Assembly (NCBI GenBank): GCA_036245525.1
Contig: BTPG01000004.1
Location: 21,477,120-21,541,119 of the forward strand
From: Semisulcospira habei
Taxonomy: Eukaryota > Mollusca > Gastropoda > Semisulcospiridae
Reading direction: 5' to 3'
Length of the DNA: 64,000 nt
Numbering within the stretch: the stretch's first letter is position 1; every line of letters starts with the position of its first letter. Below the pieces are notes generated by a model that had not been told where the DNA came from, searched no databases, and saw nothing but the letters and a program-made list of their open reading frames with translations. The position numbers and the translations under genes are program-made. Below are positions 1-11,595 of the stretch, in pieces.

Positions 1-621
1 GAGGTCAATAGCTTCAAGTACTTGGGAGCCACCCTGTCCAAAGACGGTAGTTGCATAGCAGAGATCCGTATCAGGATAGGTACAGCAACATCCGCAATGG
101 CCAGGCTGGACAGGATATGGCGAAGTAACTCCATCAGCTTCACCATCAAGTACAGGCTTTACAAGTCCCTCGTAGTGTCTATTCTACTCTACGGCTGTGA
201 GACTTGGACACTGCTTGCAGACTCAGAAAAGAAAATCCAGGCCTTTGAGAACAAGTGCCTGAGGAAGTTGCTCCGCATCTCGTACCGCGAGCACAAGACC
301 AACGAATATGTACGGAGCATCGTCACTTCCCTGGTGGGCCCACATGAACCCCTTCTGGCAACCGTGAAACGGCGCAAGCTTGCTTGGTTTGGCCACGTGA
401 CCCGACACAACACCTTGTCCAAGACTATCCTCCAAGGCACTCTCGAAGGAAGTCGTCGGCGAGGTCGTCAGAGAAAGAGTTGGGTCGCAAACATAAAAGA
501 ATGGACCGAACTCGAGATGCCAGACTTGCTTGCCACCGCCCAAAATAGAACTCAGTGGAGAGCACTGTCTGTTGCTGCTGCCTTTCAGTCCCCCCAACGC
601 CCAGTTCGGGCAAGGGACTGA
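1..621 (+). mobile_element. RTE-like LINE, 3' fragment (reverse transcriptase C-terminus)
   Basis: An open frame enters from the left edge and ends at the TGA at 619-621, so the element is cut by the window. The protein has the thumb/connection part of a non-LTR reverse transcriptase (FKYLGATLSKDG, then LLYGCETWTL) and a basic C-terminus (WFGHVTR... RRRGRQRKSW), an arrangement known from RTE/BovB-type LINEs. The stop is followed by a short run of TGA/GAT triplets at about 620-636. RTE elements usually end in such short tandem repeats, so this is probably the true 3' end. It is a different family from the RTE copies at 1.5-4.9 kb and 18.9-22.5 kb. It is open over the visible part, but whether it is intact cannot be judged. 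Confidence 0.75.
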
Positions 622-636
622 TGATGATGATGATGA

Positions 637-1490
637 CACTCTCGCTCTCAGCTCAACGACAGGGAAACCAACCACACACACAGCATGAAGCTCAAACCCC
701 GTAGGGGACTCTCAGCCACCCACCCCAACTAGGGTAAGAAAAGGATGTAAGAAGCATACAGTACTCCACGTAATCCAGTTTGCCCCATGGACCCAACGAG
801 AATCAGACCCGCTGCCACGAAGAAAGCAAGCAACATTACGCCTAATTCCCCACAGACAGCCCGGAGCAACGCGATAAAGCTTATCTCCTCTCCCCGCGTC
901 AGCCCTAAAGACAACGAGACGGAGGAAAAGAAAGCGGTTTAACCCACGACCATACTCCAACGGGACGATCAAGCAGGATTAACAAGGATCTACCACCGCG
1001 TCAAAGAAAAAAACGGCCACATTTCACAACCAACAACTGCCCGTCACCCTAAACTCATCGGACCAGGAAAACTACGTAACCCTTAAGCACAGCCCACTAC
1101 ACTGCCCAATCCGCGATTCCTCTTCTACACACCCCACCAGACTTCAAGAGACGGAATCCCACGAACGGATAAGGAGAAACACGTAGGTTAACTCCAACAT
1201 CACGACACTAACAACGCACCCACCAACTTAAACGACAACCCTCTACGACATCAACAACGCACCCACCCACTTAAACGACAGCCCTCTACAACAATAGGCC
1301 GGTTCCCTGACGAGTATATCGGAGCCTGTAGTCACAGACTACGAATACCGATCGAAACGCCTCCCGAGTGCTTCACATAACACAACGCATGCGACAGCAG
1401 CGACCACCAACAACTCGGAGAATAAACAGGCGTCGGGACCAGAGTGACAGGATGCATACCTGGGTGGGACCGGTCTTGCTTTCTTACCAC
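637..1490. other. Unassigned sequence left of the assembly gap
   Basis: No convincing gene or known repeat was seen. The stretch is A/C-rich on the plus strand. It contains a short tandem duplication at about 1214-1292 (two units that share acttaaacgaca and ccctcta). Short open frames here have no recognisable domain. Confidence 0.4.
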
Positions 1491-1500
1491 NNNNNNNNNN
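1491..1500. other. Assembly gap (10 N)
   Basis: Ten N bases interrupt the sequence. The RTE-like LINE copy begins immediately to the right, so its true 5' part may be hidden or mis-joined here. Confidence 0.99.
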
Positions 1501-2573
1501 GCGTGGACCGAGAGACTCTGTGGAAACTCCTACGACACTACGGTGTACCCACAAGGCTCGTCCACCTGATCAAGAGCAGCTATGATGGCATGACATGTCG
1601 CGTGATCCACGAAGGGCAGTTCACCAGGGAGCTCCAGGTCAGAACTGGTGTCAGGCAGGGGTGTCTGCTGTCTCCGTTCCTCTTCCTACTGGCCATAGAC
1701 TGGGTCATGAAGATGACCAGAGAGCACAGACGAAGTGGAATACAGTGGACACTGTGGACACAGCTTGACGACCTCGATTTTGCAGACGACTTGGCATTAC
1801 TGTCCCACACTCATCAACAAATGCAGGACAAGACCACGAGGCTTGCTGACATCTCGTCCCAAGTGGGCCTCACCATTCACAAACAGAAAACAAAGACAAT
1901 GAGGCTGAACACAACCAGGGAAGAACCAATCTTGCTTGCTGGCACCCCGTTGGAGGAGGTGGAATCCTTCACCTATCTCGGGAGCATCATAGACAAAAAA
2001 GGCGGCACTGATGCAGATGTCAGAGCACGAATCGGTAAAGCCAGAGCAGCCTTTCTTAAGTTAAAAAAAAGTGTGGAGTTCCAGAGAGCTGTCACAACAC
2101 ACCAAAGTCCGGATTTTCAACTCCAATGTAAAAGCAGTTCTCCTATATGGAGCAGAGACTTGGAGATTGACAAAAACCACAGTCAACAGAGTACAGACCT
2201 TCATGAACAGTTGCCTTAGAAGAATTTTGAAAATCCACTGGCCAGAGAAGATCAGCAACGTCAGACTCTGGGACAGAACAGAGCAGATAACAGCAGAGAA
2301 TGAAATTGGGCGAAGAAGATGGGGATGGATCGGTCACAGCCTGAGAAAGCCAGCTTCCAGTATCACTAGGCAGGCATTGTCATGGAACCCCCAGGGAAAG
2401 AGGAAAAGAGGTAGGCCGAGAAACTCCTAGCGTCGAGACCTCCAAGCAGACATCAAGAGACTGGGAACCACCTGAAAGTAGAATCGAAGGAGAAGCACAG
2501 GACAGGAGTTGCTGGAGGTCTCTCGTCGACGGCCTATACCCGGGTAGGGGTGACAGGCGAAAGTAAGTAAGTA
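1501..2573 (+). pseudogene. RTE-family LINE, defective copy 1 (reverse transcriptase 3' half)
   Basis: This is a near-identical partial copy of the RTE element at 18920-22474. It starts at the gap, in the middle of the reverse transcriptase palm, and keeps the catalytic motif LDFADDLALL at about 1770-1800. The frame breaks in the A-run at about 2060 (eight A where the 18.9-kb copy has six), so the C-terminal half continues in another frame from 2071. It then meets an in-frame TAG at 2428-2430 where the sister copy has TGG. The 3' end is a short (GTAA)n tail at 2560-2573. It is non-functional but recent, as shown by its similarity to the other copies. Confidence 0.85.
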
Positions 2574-2765
2574 GCATGGTTTTGCAGTCATAAACATGTG
2601 AATACTAGATAAAAACGTACGTGTACAATCACAGCAACAGACTACAATGTATGGCTTGGGTTGAGTGACTTAAGCTCTGCACCATCCTGTTAGAACAAGG
2701 TCATCAATTTTTGCTCAACTCATTCACGGCGACCCACAAGAGCGTGTCGTACAGCGCTGCTGCCA

Positions 2766-4925
2766 GATCCCTTCAAGATGTTTGAGTGATGAGGGGAGCA
2801 GATGTCGCCTCAGACCACCATCTGCTCACCTTAAGAATAAAGCTCAAGTTAAAGAAAAGCCGCACAGAGACAACAAGAAGACAGCGCTATAATGTAGGCC
2901 TCCTGAGAGAGACTGGAGTGAGAGAAGAGTTCAAACTGGTGCTGTTCAACCGGTTTCAAACGCTACAGGAGCTAGTAAATGAAGAGGAGGCAGTCACCAC
3001 AGAGCAACAGTGGAAGGCAGTTAGAGAGGCGGTGAACTCAACCTGCAAAGACACTGTAGGGTTCAGGAAACACCATCACAAGGACTGGCTGTCGGCACAG
3101 ACCTTGAAGAAGATAGAAGTGAGGAAGCAGAAAAAAGCAGTTGTCAACAACAGTCGCACGAGAGCAGCCAACGCAAGGGCACAGGAGGAATACTCGGAAG
3201 CCAACCGCGAGGTGAAGAGGAGTATCAGGGCAGACAAGAGGGCCTACACAGACAGCCTAGCAGCAGAGGCAGAAAAGGCAGCAGGCAGCGGCAACATGAA
3301 ACATCTCTTCGACATTACCAGAAGATTGTCGGGCAAGTATGGCCATACAGAAAGACCAGTAAAAGACAAAGAAGGCAAGGCTATTGCAGACAGAGCAGAC
3401 CAACTCGACAGATGGGCCGAGTATTTTGAAGAGTTACTGAACAGACCCAGCCCACCCGACCCCCCAGACATCCAGCCAGCAGAGACCGACCTACCCATCA
3501 GCTGTGACAGACCCAGCCGGGAAGAGATCAGAAGAGCAGTGGCATTTTTGAAGAACGGCAAAGCAGCAGGGCCAGATGGCATCCCAGCGGAGTCTCTGAA
3601 AGCAGACCTAGAGACAACAGTAGAGATGCTGTACCCACTGTTTGGAAAGATCTGGGAAGAGGAGGTGATGCCGGCTGACTGGAAGGAAGGGTACCTATTC
3701 AAGCTTCCCAAGAAAGGTGACATCAGCAACTACAGAGGAATCACCTTGCTGTCAGTAGGAGGGGCATTACTGTCCCACACTCATCAACAAATGCAGGACA
3801 AGACCACGAGGCTTGCTGACATCTCGTCCCAAGTGGGCCTCACCATCCACAAACAGAAAACAAAGACAATGAGGCTGAACGCAACCAGGGAAGAACCAGT
3901 CTTGCTTGCTGGCGCCCCGTTGGAGGAGGTGGAGTTCTTCACCTATCTCGGGAGCATCATAGACAAAAAAGGCGGCACTGATGCAGATGTCAGAGCACGA
4001 ATCGGTAAAGCCAGAGCAGCCTTTCTCCAGTTAAAAAAAAGTGTGGAGTTCCAGAGAGCTGTCACAACACACCAAAGTCCGTAAAAGCAGTTCTCCTATA
4101 TGGAGCAGAGACTTGGAGATTGACAAAAACCAGTCAACAGAGTACAGATCTTCATAAACAGTTGCCTTAGAAGAATTTTGAAAATCCACTGGCCAGAGAA
4201 CAGCAGCAACGTCAGACTCTGGGAGAGAACAGAGCAGATAACAGCAGAGAATGAAATTTTGCGAAGAAGAATGGGATGGATTGGTCACAGTCTGAGAAAG
4301 CCATCTTCCAGTATCACTAGGCAGGCATTGTCATGGAACCCCCAGGGAAAGAGGAAAAGAGGTAGGCCGAGAAACTCCTGGCGTCGAGACCTCCAAGCAG
4401 ACATCGAGAGACTGGGAACCACCTGGAGTAAAATCGAAGGAGAAGCACAGGACAGGAGTCGCTGGAGGTCTCTCGTCGACGGCCTATATCCAGGTAGGTT
4501 GATTGATTGATTGTACATTGCTTAACGTCCCGACAGCAACAAGGCTTTCTCAGGACGTGCCTGCACTGCTTGTGAAAAAAAAAAACTAAACAGAACATTG
4601 AATGTATGTCACCAGCCGGTCAAATACATTAAATAAACCTAACACATGAGGCCTAAATAAAGCTAAGACCATTTAGCAACACACATCCAATATCAAGAGC
4701 TACAGGCAGTGCAGACAGTAGGGAGAGTTTTAAAAAGGCAAATACAGGTGAATGGACCTCGGGTAGACAGAAACACATGCCCCAGAATAGAGAGAAAAAA
4801 CTCACCCTGTGGGGCTGACCAGGGTGACCCTGAGAACTAAAAAGTACCTAACCCCACCCAAGTCCCCCAGGGCAGACCCGGGTGGGGGATATCCAGGTAG
4901 GGGTGACAGGCGTAAGTAAGTAAGG
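2766..4925 (+). pseudogene. RTE-family LINE, defective copy 2 with deleted polymerase core
   Basis: This is the same RTE family as 1501-2573 and 18920-22474. It is 5'-truncated: it begins at the end of the endonuclease domain (DVASDHHLL at about 2800) and stays open to 4084. Around 3754 the frame jumps from the start of the reverse transcriptase ([10 protein letters not shown]) straight to the segment after the catalytic FADD (ALLSHTHQQ). The whole palm active site is therefore missing. It has the same A-run frameshift as copy 1 (about 4032) and a further deletion of about 17 nt near 4080. Its 3' end is split by a SINE at 4499-4888 and finishes in a (GTAA)n tail near 4915-4924. Confidence 0.85.
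4499..4888 (-). mobile_element. SINE-like retroposon, copy A
   Basis: This is a 390-bp unit. On the minus strand it starts CCCCCACCCGGGTCTGCC and ends in a (CAAT)n tail, which is read here as ttgattgattgatt on the plus strand. It is flanked by the 13-bp direct repeat atatccaggtagg (4486-4498 and 4889-4901), the target-site duplication made when it inserted into the 3' end of the RTE copy. No tRNA-type A or B box was recognised. At least 13 copies of this family lie in the window, nearly all full length. Confidence 0.9.
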
Positions 4926-5112
4926 AGTAGAGGGCACGTGACAATCGCCTCTGGCGGGTCAAACCACTATCTCTACCATTTACCGGAAAACACGTTGAAA
5001 GTCTTTGCCCACGTGGGCCAAACAACTACCTCTGTCACCTCTTTACACCATGAGGATGAAACTCTCATATTTATTAAACATCCTTTGAGGTCTACGTCAC
5101 AGTTCTGGAGAC

Positions 5113-5210
5113 TGATCACCATGTTAATTCAAGAGCGGTGTCGGAAAAGCTGGCGCCTGTAGGCGCCAAGCTAATCTGACACCACGCTTGAACTGGCACG
5201 GTCGATGCAT
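5113..5210. repeat. Foldback MITE core, P1 family
   Basis: An imperfect hairpin centred on ggcgcctgtaggcgcc, with arms reading about atgttaattcaagag and cttgaactggcacggt. It is one of about ten copies of the family whose arms read GATCGACCATGATAGTTCAA...GCTTGGCGCC. Region 4926-5112 holds nothing else recognised. Confidence 0.7.
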
Positions 5211-5268
5211 GTCCTGTCGTAGCAGTTCAGGGCTTAATGTTAGTTAGTTAGTTATTTGGGTTTAACGC

Positions 5269-5620
5269 CGAGCAGGCGACTAAGGCCATCTCACGGCGGG
5301 ATGGGTAAAAATCTGGGTGAGTTATTTGGGTTTAACGCCGAGCAGGCGACTAAGGCCATCTCACGGCGGGATGGGTAAAAATCTGGTCAGCCAGACTAAA
5401 AGCAAGGTCTTAAGACAAGATGTAAATATAGATTAAAAATCTCAGGCTAAAATGTCGCACATGTCTGGAAAAGAAACGTCTACAGACTCTCAAAAAGTAA
5501 AAATCTGGTCAGCCAGACTAAAAGCAAGGTCTTAAGACAAGATGTAAATATAGATTAAAAATCTCAGGCTAAAATGTCGCACATGTCTGGAAAAGAAACG
5601 TCTACAGACTCTCAAAAAGG
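5269..5620. repeat. Two tandem duplications in the I-like LINE 3' UTR
   Basis: A unit of about 69 bp (ttatttgggtttaacgccga... gtaaaaatctgg) is present twice in tandem across 5270-5386. A unit of about 120 bp (from gtaaaaatctggtcagcc to actctcaaaaa) is then present twice across 5386-5619. Both lie in the 3' UTR, between the ORF2 stop and the tail. The copies within each pair are essentially identical. Confidence 0.85.
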
Positions 5621-6837
5621 GCAAATAAAAAAATTCACATAGTCTATGAATGCTCAGATCTTGTTAAAAATATTGCATTCTCTCAAAAAATTGAAGATTT
5701 TGTCCGGGGGAACATCCCGGAACAAAACCTTCAAGGAGTCTGCTGTGAAGTGTTTATATCTGGTGTCAATTAGGTCAGCACAATACAGCAAAAAGTGTCG
5801 AACAGAAAACTGCTCATCACAGGCAAAACACCATGGACGCTCATCCTGTTTAAGTAAGTAAGAGTGCGTAACATATGTGTGCCCGATGTGGAGCCGAGCA
5901 AGGACAGTCTCCTCACGGCGGCTGCCGCAGCGGAAAGGTAGACTGTCAGACAACTTAGGAAGAGCTTCATGAAGCTTGTTCCCTTCCTCTTTGTCCCACT
6001 CGGACTGCCACTCGCGGGCTATGTACGCACTAATAACAGGTTTAAAATCACTATAGACAGTCTGTGTGTTAGGGACAGGGTCACTGCGGGCACTGTTGGC
6101 AGCAGAATCTGCGATTCTGTTGCCTTCGATGCCCACATGGCCTGGGACCCAAATAAAAATGATGTCATAATATTCCTTCATCAAGTCCGCGTAGAGCTCT
6201 CTAATCTGCACCAGCAGTGGATGGTCTGTTCCCGCGCCCTGAAAGGCCTGCAGGGCAGAAAGAGAGTCAGACAGAATCAGGAAGTTCCTTTCCCGAGACT
6301 GATAGGCATGCTTGAGTGCTAGCAGAATGGCCTGCAGTTCTGCACTAAATACAGAGGAATGGTCAGGGAGACGGAGCTTAAATGGGCGTCTAGGATGGCG
6401 AGAGGACACTGCAGCCGCAGCCACTCTTCCATCCTCGGACTTGGACCCATCCGTATAAAGACGACAATAGCCAGGAAAAATTGAAAGGAGTTCATTGAGG
6501 CTCTGTTGGTATATGGCTGGTGGAGTACAATCCTTCTTGTGGGCAGTCAAGTCCAGCAAGATGTCAGGAATAGTAGCCAGGGTGGAGTGACGTGTTGCAG
6601 AGATTCCGAAACTTTGTCCAGGTCCACTCCGGCCGCCTGCAGATGAGGTCGGACACGGAAGGAAAGTGGACGGACAGCTCCCGGATGGGCATCGTAAATC
6701 TCTGCAAACGACGGGTTAAAAACACAATCATAGGCAGGATTTTCTGGATGGGCCTTCAGCTTCAGAACGTAGCTGAGCATGAGGCGGATGCGGCGGAGCC
6801 TGAGAGAAGGCTCCCCTGCCTCTGCATACAGACTAGG

Positions 6838-7235
6838 ATTGATTGATTGATTGTACATTGCTTAACGTCCCGACAGCAACAAGGCTTTCTCAGGACGTGC
6901 CTGCACTGCTTGTGAAAAAAAAAAAAAAAAAAAAAAAACCAGAACATTGAATGTATGTCGCCAGCCGGTCAAATACGTTAAATAAACCTAACACATGGGG
7001 CTAAATAAAGCTAAGACCATTTAGCAACACACATCCAATATCAAGAGCTACAGGCAGTGCAGACAGTAGGGAGAGTTTTAAAAAGGCAAATACAGGTGAA
7101 TGGACCTCGGAGAGACAGAAACACATGCCCCAGAATAGAGAGAACAACTCACCCTGTGGGGCTGACCAGGGTGACCCTGGGAACTAAAAATTACCTAACC
7201 CCACCCAAGTCCCCCAGGGCAGACCCGGGTGGGGG
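6838..7235 (-). mobile_element. SINE-like retroposon, copy B
   Basis: Full-length copy inside ORF2 of the I-like LINE. Target duplication tgcatacagactagg at 6823-6837 and 7236-7250. It has an A/T-rich run expanded to about 24 A near its tail. Confidence 0.9.
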
Positions 7236-9557
7236 TGCATACAGACTAGGAACTGGAGATGTCCTGAAGGCTCCCAGACATATGCGCAGACCTTGATGGT
7301 GAATTGTGTTCAGACGCTGCAGAACAGACTTGGAAGCCGAGCCATATACCACAGAGCCGTAATCCAGTTTGGACCGAACAAGGGCCCGGTACAGTCGAAG
7401 TAAGACGATGCGGTCTGCACCCCAGTCAGTACGACCAACGACACGAAGAATGTCGAGGGCCTTCCGACAAGAGGTTCTAAGGTAGTTAACATGGTTGCAG
7501 AAGGTCAATCTTTTGTCAAAGATGACCCCCAAAAACTTAGCCTCTTCAGCCACCTTAATTGGCACTCCAGCAATGCTCAGGCTAGGTTCTGGAAAAAATT
7601 TCGTCTGGTTAGTAAAATGCACACAGACTGTCTTGGAGGGCGAGAATCTGAATCCATTGAGAGACACCCACCCCTGGATGCGATCAACGCACAGCTGCAA
7701 GCGCCTCTCAAGGGACGCAAGTCCTCGACCTCGTGCACACAAAGCAAAGTCGTCCACAAACAAAGAGCATTCAGAATCATCCTTGACGGCCTTTACAATG
7801 TTATTTATTTTAATGCTAAATAAAACAGGAGATAGAATACTGCCCTGCGGGACACCCATCTCCTGTTCAAAGGAGTCGGAGAGGGTGGAGCCCACACGGA
7901 CATGGAACGACCTGTTGGACAAAAAATTGTGAATAAAAACGGGCAGATGCCCTTTAAAACCCATGTCCGACAAATCAGACATTATACCATGCTTCCAGGT
8001 AGTGTCATATGCCTTTTCAAGATCAAAGAAAATTGCATAGACATGCTGCTTGTTGACAAAAGCATCTCGGATAAAAGACTCAAAGCGGACTAGATGGTCA
8101 GTTGTACTACGGAAGCGCCGGAAACCGCACTGGAGGTCTGTGATGAGACCCTGTGACTCAAGATGCCACACCAGTCGGGCGTTGACCAAGCGTTCCATAG
8201 TTTTACATAAACATGATGTCAAAGCTATTGGCCGGTAGTTGCCCGGGTCGGAAGGATCCTTACCCGGCTTGGGAATTGGCACAACCACAGCCTGGCGCCA
8301 AGATGGCGGAAAATGACCGGTTATCCAGATATGGTTAAAGGCCTTGAGAAGTACAAGGAGTGAATCCTCAGGCAGATGTGTTATGAGCTGATAATGGATG
8401 GTATCTAATCCAGCAGCAGAGTCAGTACATTTCTGCATAGCTTGCTGCAATTCTGAAAACGTAAAAGGGGCATTATAGTCTTCCAAGTTATCCGATATAA
8501 AATCACAAGCACAAGATTCTCGCTTCTCCTTCTCTCTCTGAAAGAAAGGTGAATAATGCTCTGTTGAAGAATTATGGGCAATGGTGGAGGCAAGCAAATT
8601 GGCCACAGCCTTTTTATCTGTGACCAAACTGGCACCATCTCTAAGATGGCCGACAGAAGCCGAGCCACCCCTGCCCCTAATTCTTCGAACAGCCTTCCAG
8701 ACTTTTTGGGACGGAGTCCTAGAAGATAAAGATGAGACGAAGTGTCTCCAGGAAGCACGGCGTTCACGTTTAAAAATATAACGGGCTTTCGCCCGCTGTC
8801 TTTTAAAGGTTAAAATATTTGCTTGCGACGGATTACGAAATGCACGTCGCTGAGCAGATTTGCGCATTGTTTGGGCCTTGCGGCACTCTTCATTGAACCA
8901 TGGTACTCTCGGCTTCCGAGGGAGTGATGTGGAAGTTCTAGGGATGGTTTCACCTGCAACCTCCAACAAAATAGAAGTAAAACAAGAAACAGGTTCTTCA
9001 GCTGACATGACCACCTCCTCTGTAAGACGAGACTGACAGAGAGAGGCAAACAGAGACCAGTTAGCTTTCTTGAGATTCCAGCGCCCCACCGGCGAATCCT
9101 CCTCACATCTGACCGATGACAGGACTACTGGGAAGTGGTCACTACCACACAGGTCGTCGTGAACCTTCCAGTCAAAGTCCAGCATGAGAGAAGGATCACA
9201 CACAGTGAGGTCTAGAACAGAACTAGATCCGGAACCTGAGTTAGAGTATGTAGGTGAGCCATCGTTAAAGACACATAGGTTAAGTTGAGAAAAAACATCT
9301 TCTAACATCTGACCTCTGCCATCATAGTGGTCACTACCCCAAAGGTGAGCATGACCGTTAAAATCCCCCATGAGAATAAAGGGAGGGGGCAGTTGATCTA
9401 CTAAGTGAAAAATATCATTGCTACAGACCCGCAGTGATGGTGGCAGGTAAATACTGCATATGGTTATGGCCTTTTTTAAGCTAACCCGAGCAGCGACAGC
9501 CTGAAGACAGGTGTCGATGCTAACGGGGCTACATAAAATTTGGCTACTAATGAGAAG

Positions 9558-9946
9558 ATTGATTGATTGATTGATTGTACATTGCTTAACGTCCCGACAG
9601 CAACAAGGCTTTCTCAGGACGTGCCTGCACTGCTTGTGAAAAAAAACAAAACAGAACATTGAATGTATGTCGCCAGCCGGTCAAATACATTAAATAAACC
9701 TAACACATGGGGTTAAATAAAGCTAAGACCATTTAGCAACACACATCCAATATCAAGAGCTACAGGCAGTGCAGACAGTAGGGAGAGTTTTAAAAGGGCA
9801 AATACAGGTGAATGGACAAAGGGTAGACAGAAACACATGCCCCAGAATAGAGAGAAAAACCCACCCTGTGGGGCTGACCAGGGTGACCCTGGGAACTAAA
9901 AAATACCTAACCCCACCCAAGTCCCCCAGGGCAGACCCGGGTGGGG
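9558..9946 (-). mobile_element. SINE-like retroposon, copy C
   Basis: Full-length copy inside the endonuclease part of the I-like LINE ORF2. Target duplication tactaatgagaag at 9545-9557 and 9947-9959. The tail is a longer (TTGA)n run than in copy A. Confidence 0.9.
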
Positions 9947-10159
9947 TACTAATGAGAAGAGCCGCTCCACCCGAGCGCCTCTCCGAATCAGAGCCTTTAT
10001 GTATAACATTAAAACCATTAAAAGACACAGGGTCAGAAGTCTTCAGGTAAGTCTCCTGAAGAGATATGACTGAGGGGTTATAGAACTTGACTAAAAGACG
10101 TAATTCCTCAAAGTTAGCTCGAAAACCACGACAATTCCACTGAAGCAAAGAATCCATGA

Positions 10160-11595
10160 TTAAGTCTGATCTGGGGGTAAGGAGTTTTTCCCCCCTTTTT
10201 CCTTTACCTTGGAAGGAGTTGAAGAAACAGAGGGGGGCCGGCTCCCGGGCCTCCTCTGGTTCTTCGGAGAGGAAGGGGGTGGAGCTGCCGCAGCATCAGC
10301 AACAACAACTTCCACTCCCTCCATCCGCTCCTCCAGTGCAGCATATTTGTTTTGAAGGGGCACATCTGTGTTCCCCTTCTGGGCCCGTGCGCACAGCGGT
10401 CCCATAGATTTCTTCGACTTCTGGTCCTGGGCAGCGTTCCTGCCGCTAGAGTTAGCGGCCTTAGAAGGCTGACCAGAGCCAGAAGCCTTTGGAGTTGACT
10501 AACAGGTTTGGGTGGGGGCTGAGGCTTAGGGGCAACAGAAGGCGGCACAACCGGACCGGCAGTGTCCGCCTTCTGCGTTCCCTGGCTCCTTGTCACCACC
10601 GGAGGAGGGTTACTCTCCAGGGGCGAGATGAGCCGAGGCTCCGCCCCCAACCAAGAAGTTGGGGTCTGACATGAAAAGTCTTTGGTGGGGCGCTTGCCTG
10701 CCACCGCTGCACTAAAAGTATACACTGAGGTGTTAGAGGTTGGGGCAGCCGCAGCTGCACCAGGGCCTTCAACCAGTTTTTTGGCATCCAGAAAGGACAG
10801 CCCCTTCTCCACACGCACCTGCTGCATCTTGCACTCGGATATCCAACGAGGGCATTTCTTATCCGAAGCCATATGCGCCCCCTGGCAATTCACACACAGG
10901 GGGGTGGCTGTGCAGGACTCAGCAGAGTGTCCGGGCCTAGTGCAACGGGCGCATGAAGCCTCTGCCTGACGGCATGTCTTCTGCCCATGGCCATACTTTT
11001 GGCACTTAAAGCACCGGAGGGGAAGAGGGACGTACTTTTTCACTCTCAGGGAGTAGTAACCTCCCCAGATGGTAGTAGGAGGGGTGGGGGTGCCAAACGT
11101 CAGGATGATGGTAGGGAGACGGATCTCCCCACCACCTCGCTTGGAAGCGAAGCGCCTGACGCAAGTCACCCCCTGAGACTTAAGGTTCCTTACAAGTTCA
11201 TCTTCTGACAGTTCTGCCAAAGCTTGATCTTTGATTACGCCTCTTGACGAATTCATAGTTTTGTGGGGTGTGACTTCCACAGGAGTGTCTCCGATGGAAG
11301 AGAGCCCCAGTAGCCCACTGGAGTGTGCCCGAGTACGGCACTCCACCAGCAAGTCACCAGACCTGAGGCGCTGGGCGTCAGGCCTGCCAACACGGCTCCT
11401 GAGGGTCTCCCCCACCAGAAAAGGATGCAGCTTGGTAACTGGTTTCTCCTTCACCTTGCTATGGACAATGAGGAAGCGAGGCCATACGGCCGACGCCTGA
11501 GGCGTCGCTTCCTCACAGTCTGAATCACTGTCATGTGCAATGTCGGTGTCTATGCGCCGTTTCTGTGCTAGTTTTGGTTTTTTGGTTGTATCCAT
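10160..11595 (-). pseudogene. I-like LINE ORF1, CCHC zinc-knuckle protein (frameshifted)
   Basis: This is the nucleic-acid-binding protein of the LINE, expected to coat its RNA. It starts at the ATG at 11595 (MDTTKKPKL). About residues 190-250 hold three CCHC-type knuckles: CFKCQKYGHGQKTC, CARCTRPGHSAESC and CVNCQGAHMASDKKC. The C-terminal third is low complexity, rich in Pro, Ala and Lys. As read, the frame runs to 10204, but near 10500 it leaves the natural Lys/Ser/Gln-rich frame. The other frame (TPKASGSGQ... QKSKKSMGP) continues sensibly to a TAA at 10158-10160. A 1-nt change near 10500 is therefore inferred. The restored stop would lie 1 nt from the ORF2 ATG. Confidence 0.8.

Larger units (their letters stand above)
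5654..10157 (-). pseudogene. I-like LINE ORF2: endonuclease, reverse transcriptase, RNase H (interrupted)
   Basis: This is the replication polyprotein. The ATG at 10157 starts an APE-type endonuclease (LLQWNCRG; QETYL; GDFNGH near 9370; SDHFPV near 9130). Next is a reverse transcriptase (YRPIALTS, FFDLEKAYDT, GVPQGSILSP, and the intact catalytic SLFVDDFAL near 7750). Then comes an RNase H with all four acidic positions visible (YTDGSK, AELQAI, LSDSLSAL, NRIADSAA), then a C-x2-C...H...C segment near the end. SINEs split it inside the endonuclease (9558-9946) and after the thumb (6838-7235). A 1-nt shift near 6585 separates the two halves between reverse transcriptase and RNase H. Catalytic residues are otherwise intact, so it died recently. 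Confidence 0.87.

Noticed and set aside
712..1554. Short minus-strand frames near the N gap as exons
   Set aside because: No domain, no matching splice phases, and the frame at 1339-1554 crosses the N run.
3244..3729. 161-codon minus-strand frame (also 20220-20642 on the plus strand)
   Set aside because: Antisense shadow of the RTE ORF, present wherever that RTE segment is.
4317..4598. Recurring small frames such as FFHKQCRHVLRKPCC and [13 protein letters not shown] at every SINE
   Set aside because: They are translations of the SINE-like repeat. They vary at the ends and have no conserved start or stop across copies.
5654..10157. RNase H/reverse transcriptase region as a host gene
   Set aside because: Zinc-knuckle ORF1, tail repeats and flanking target duplications show it is a LINE.
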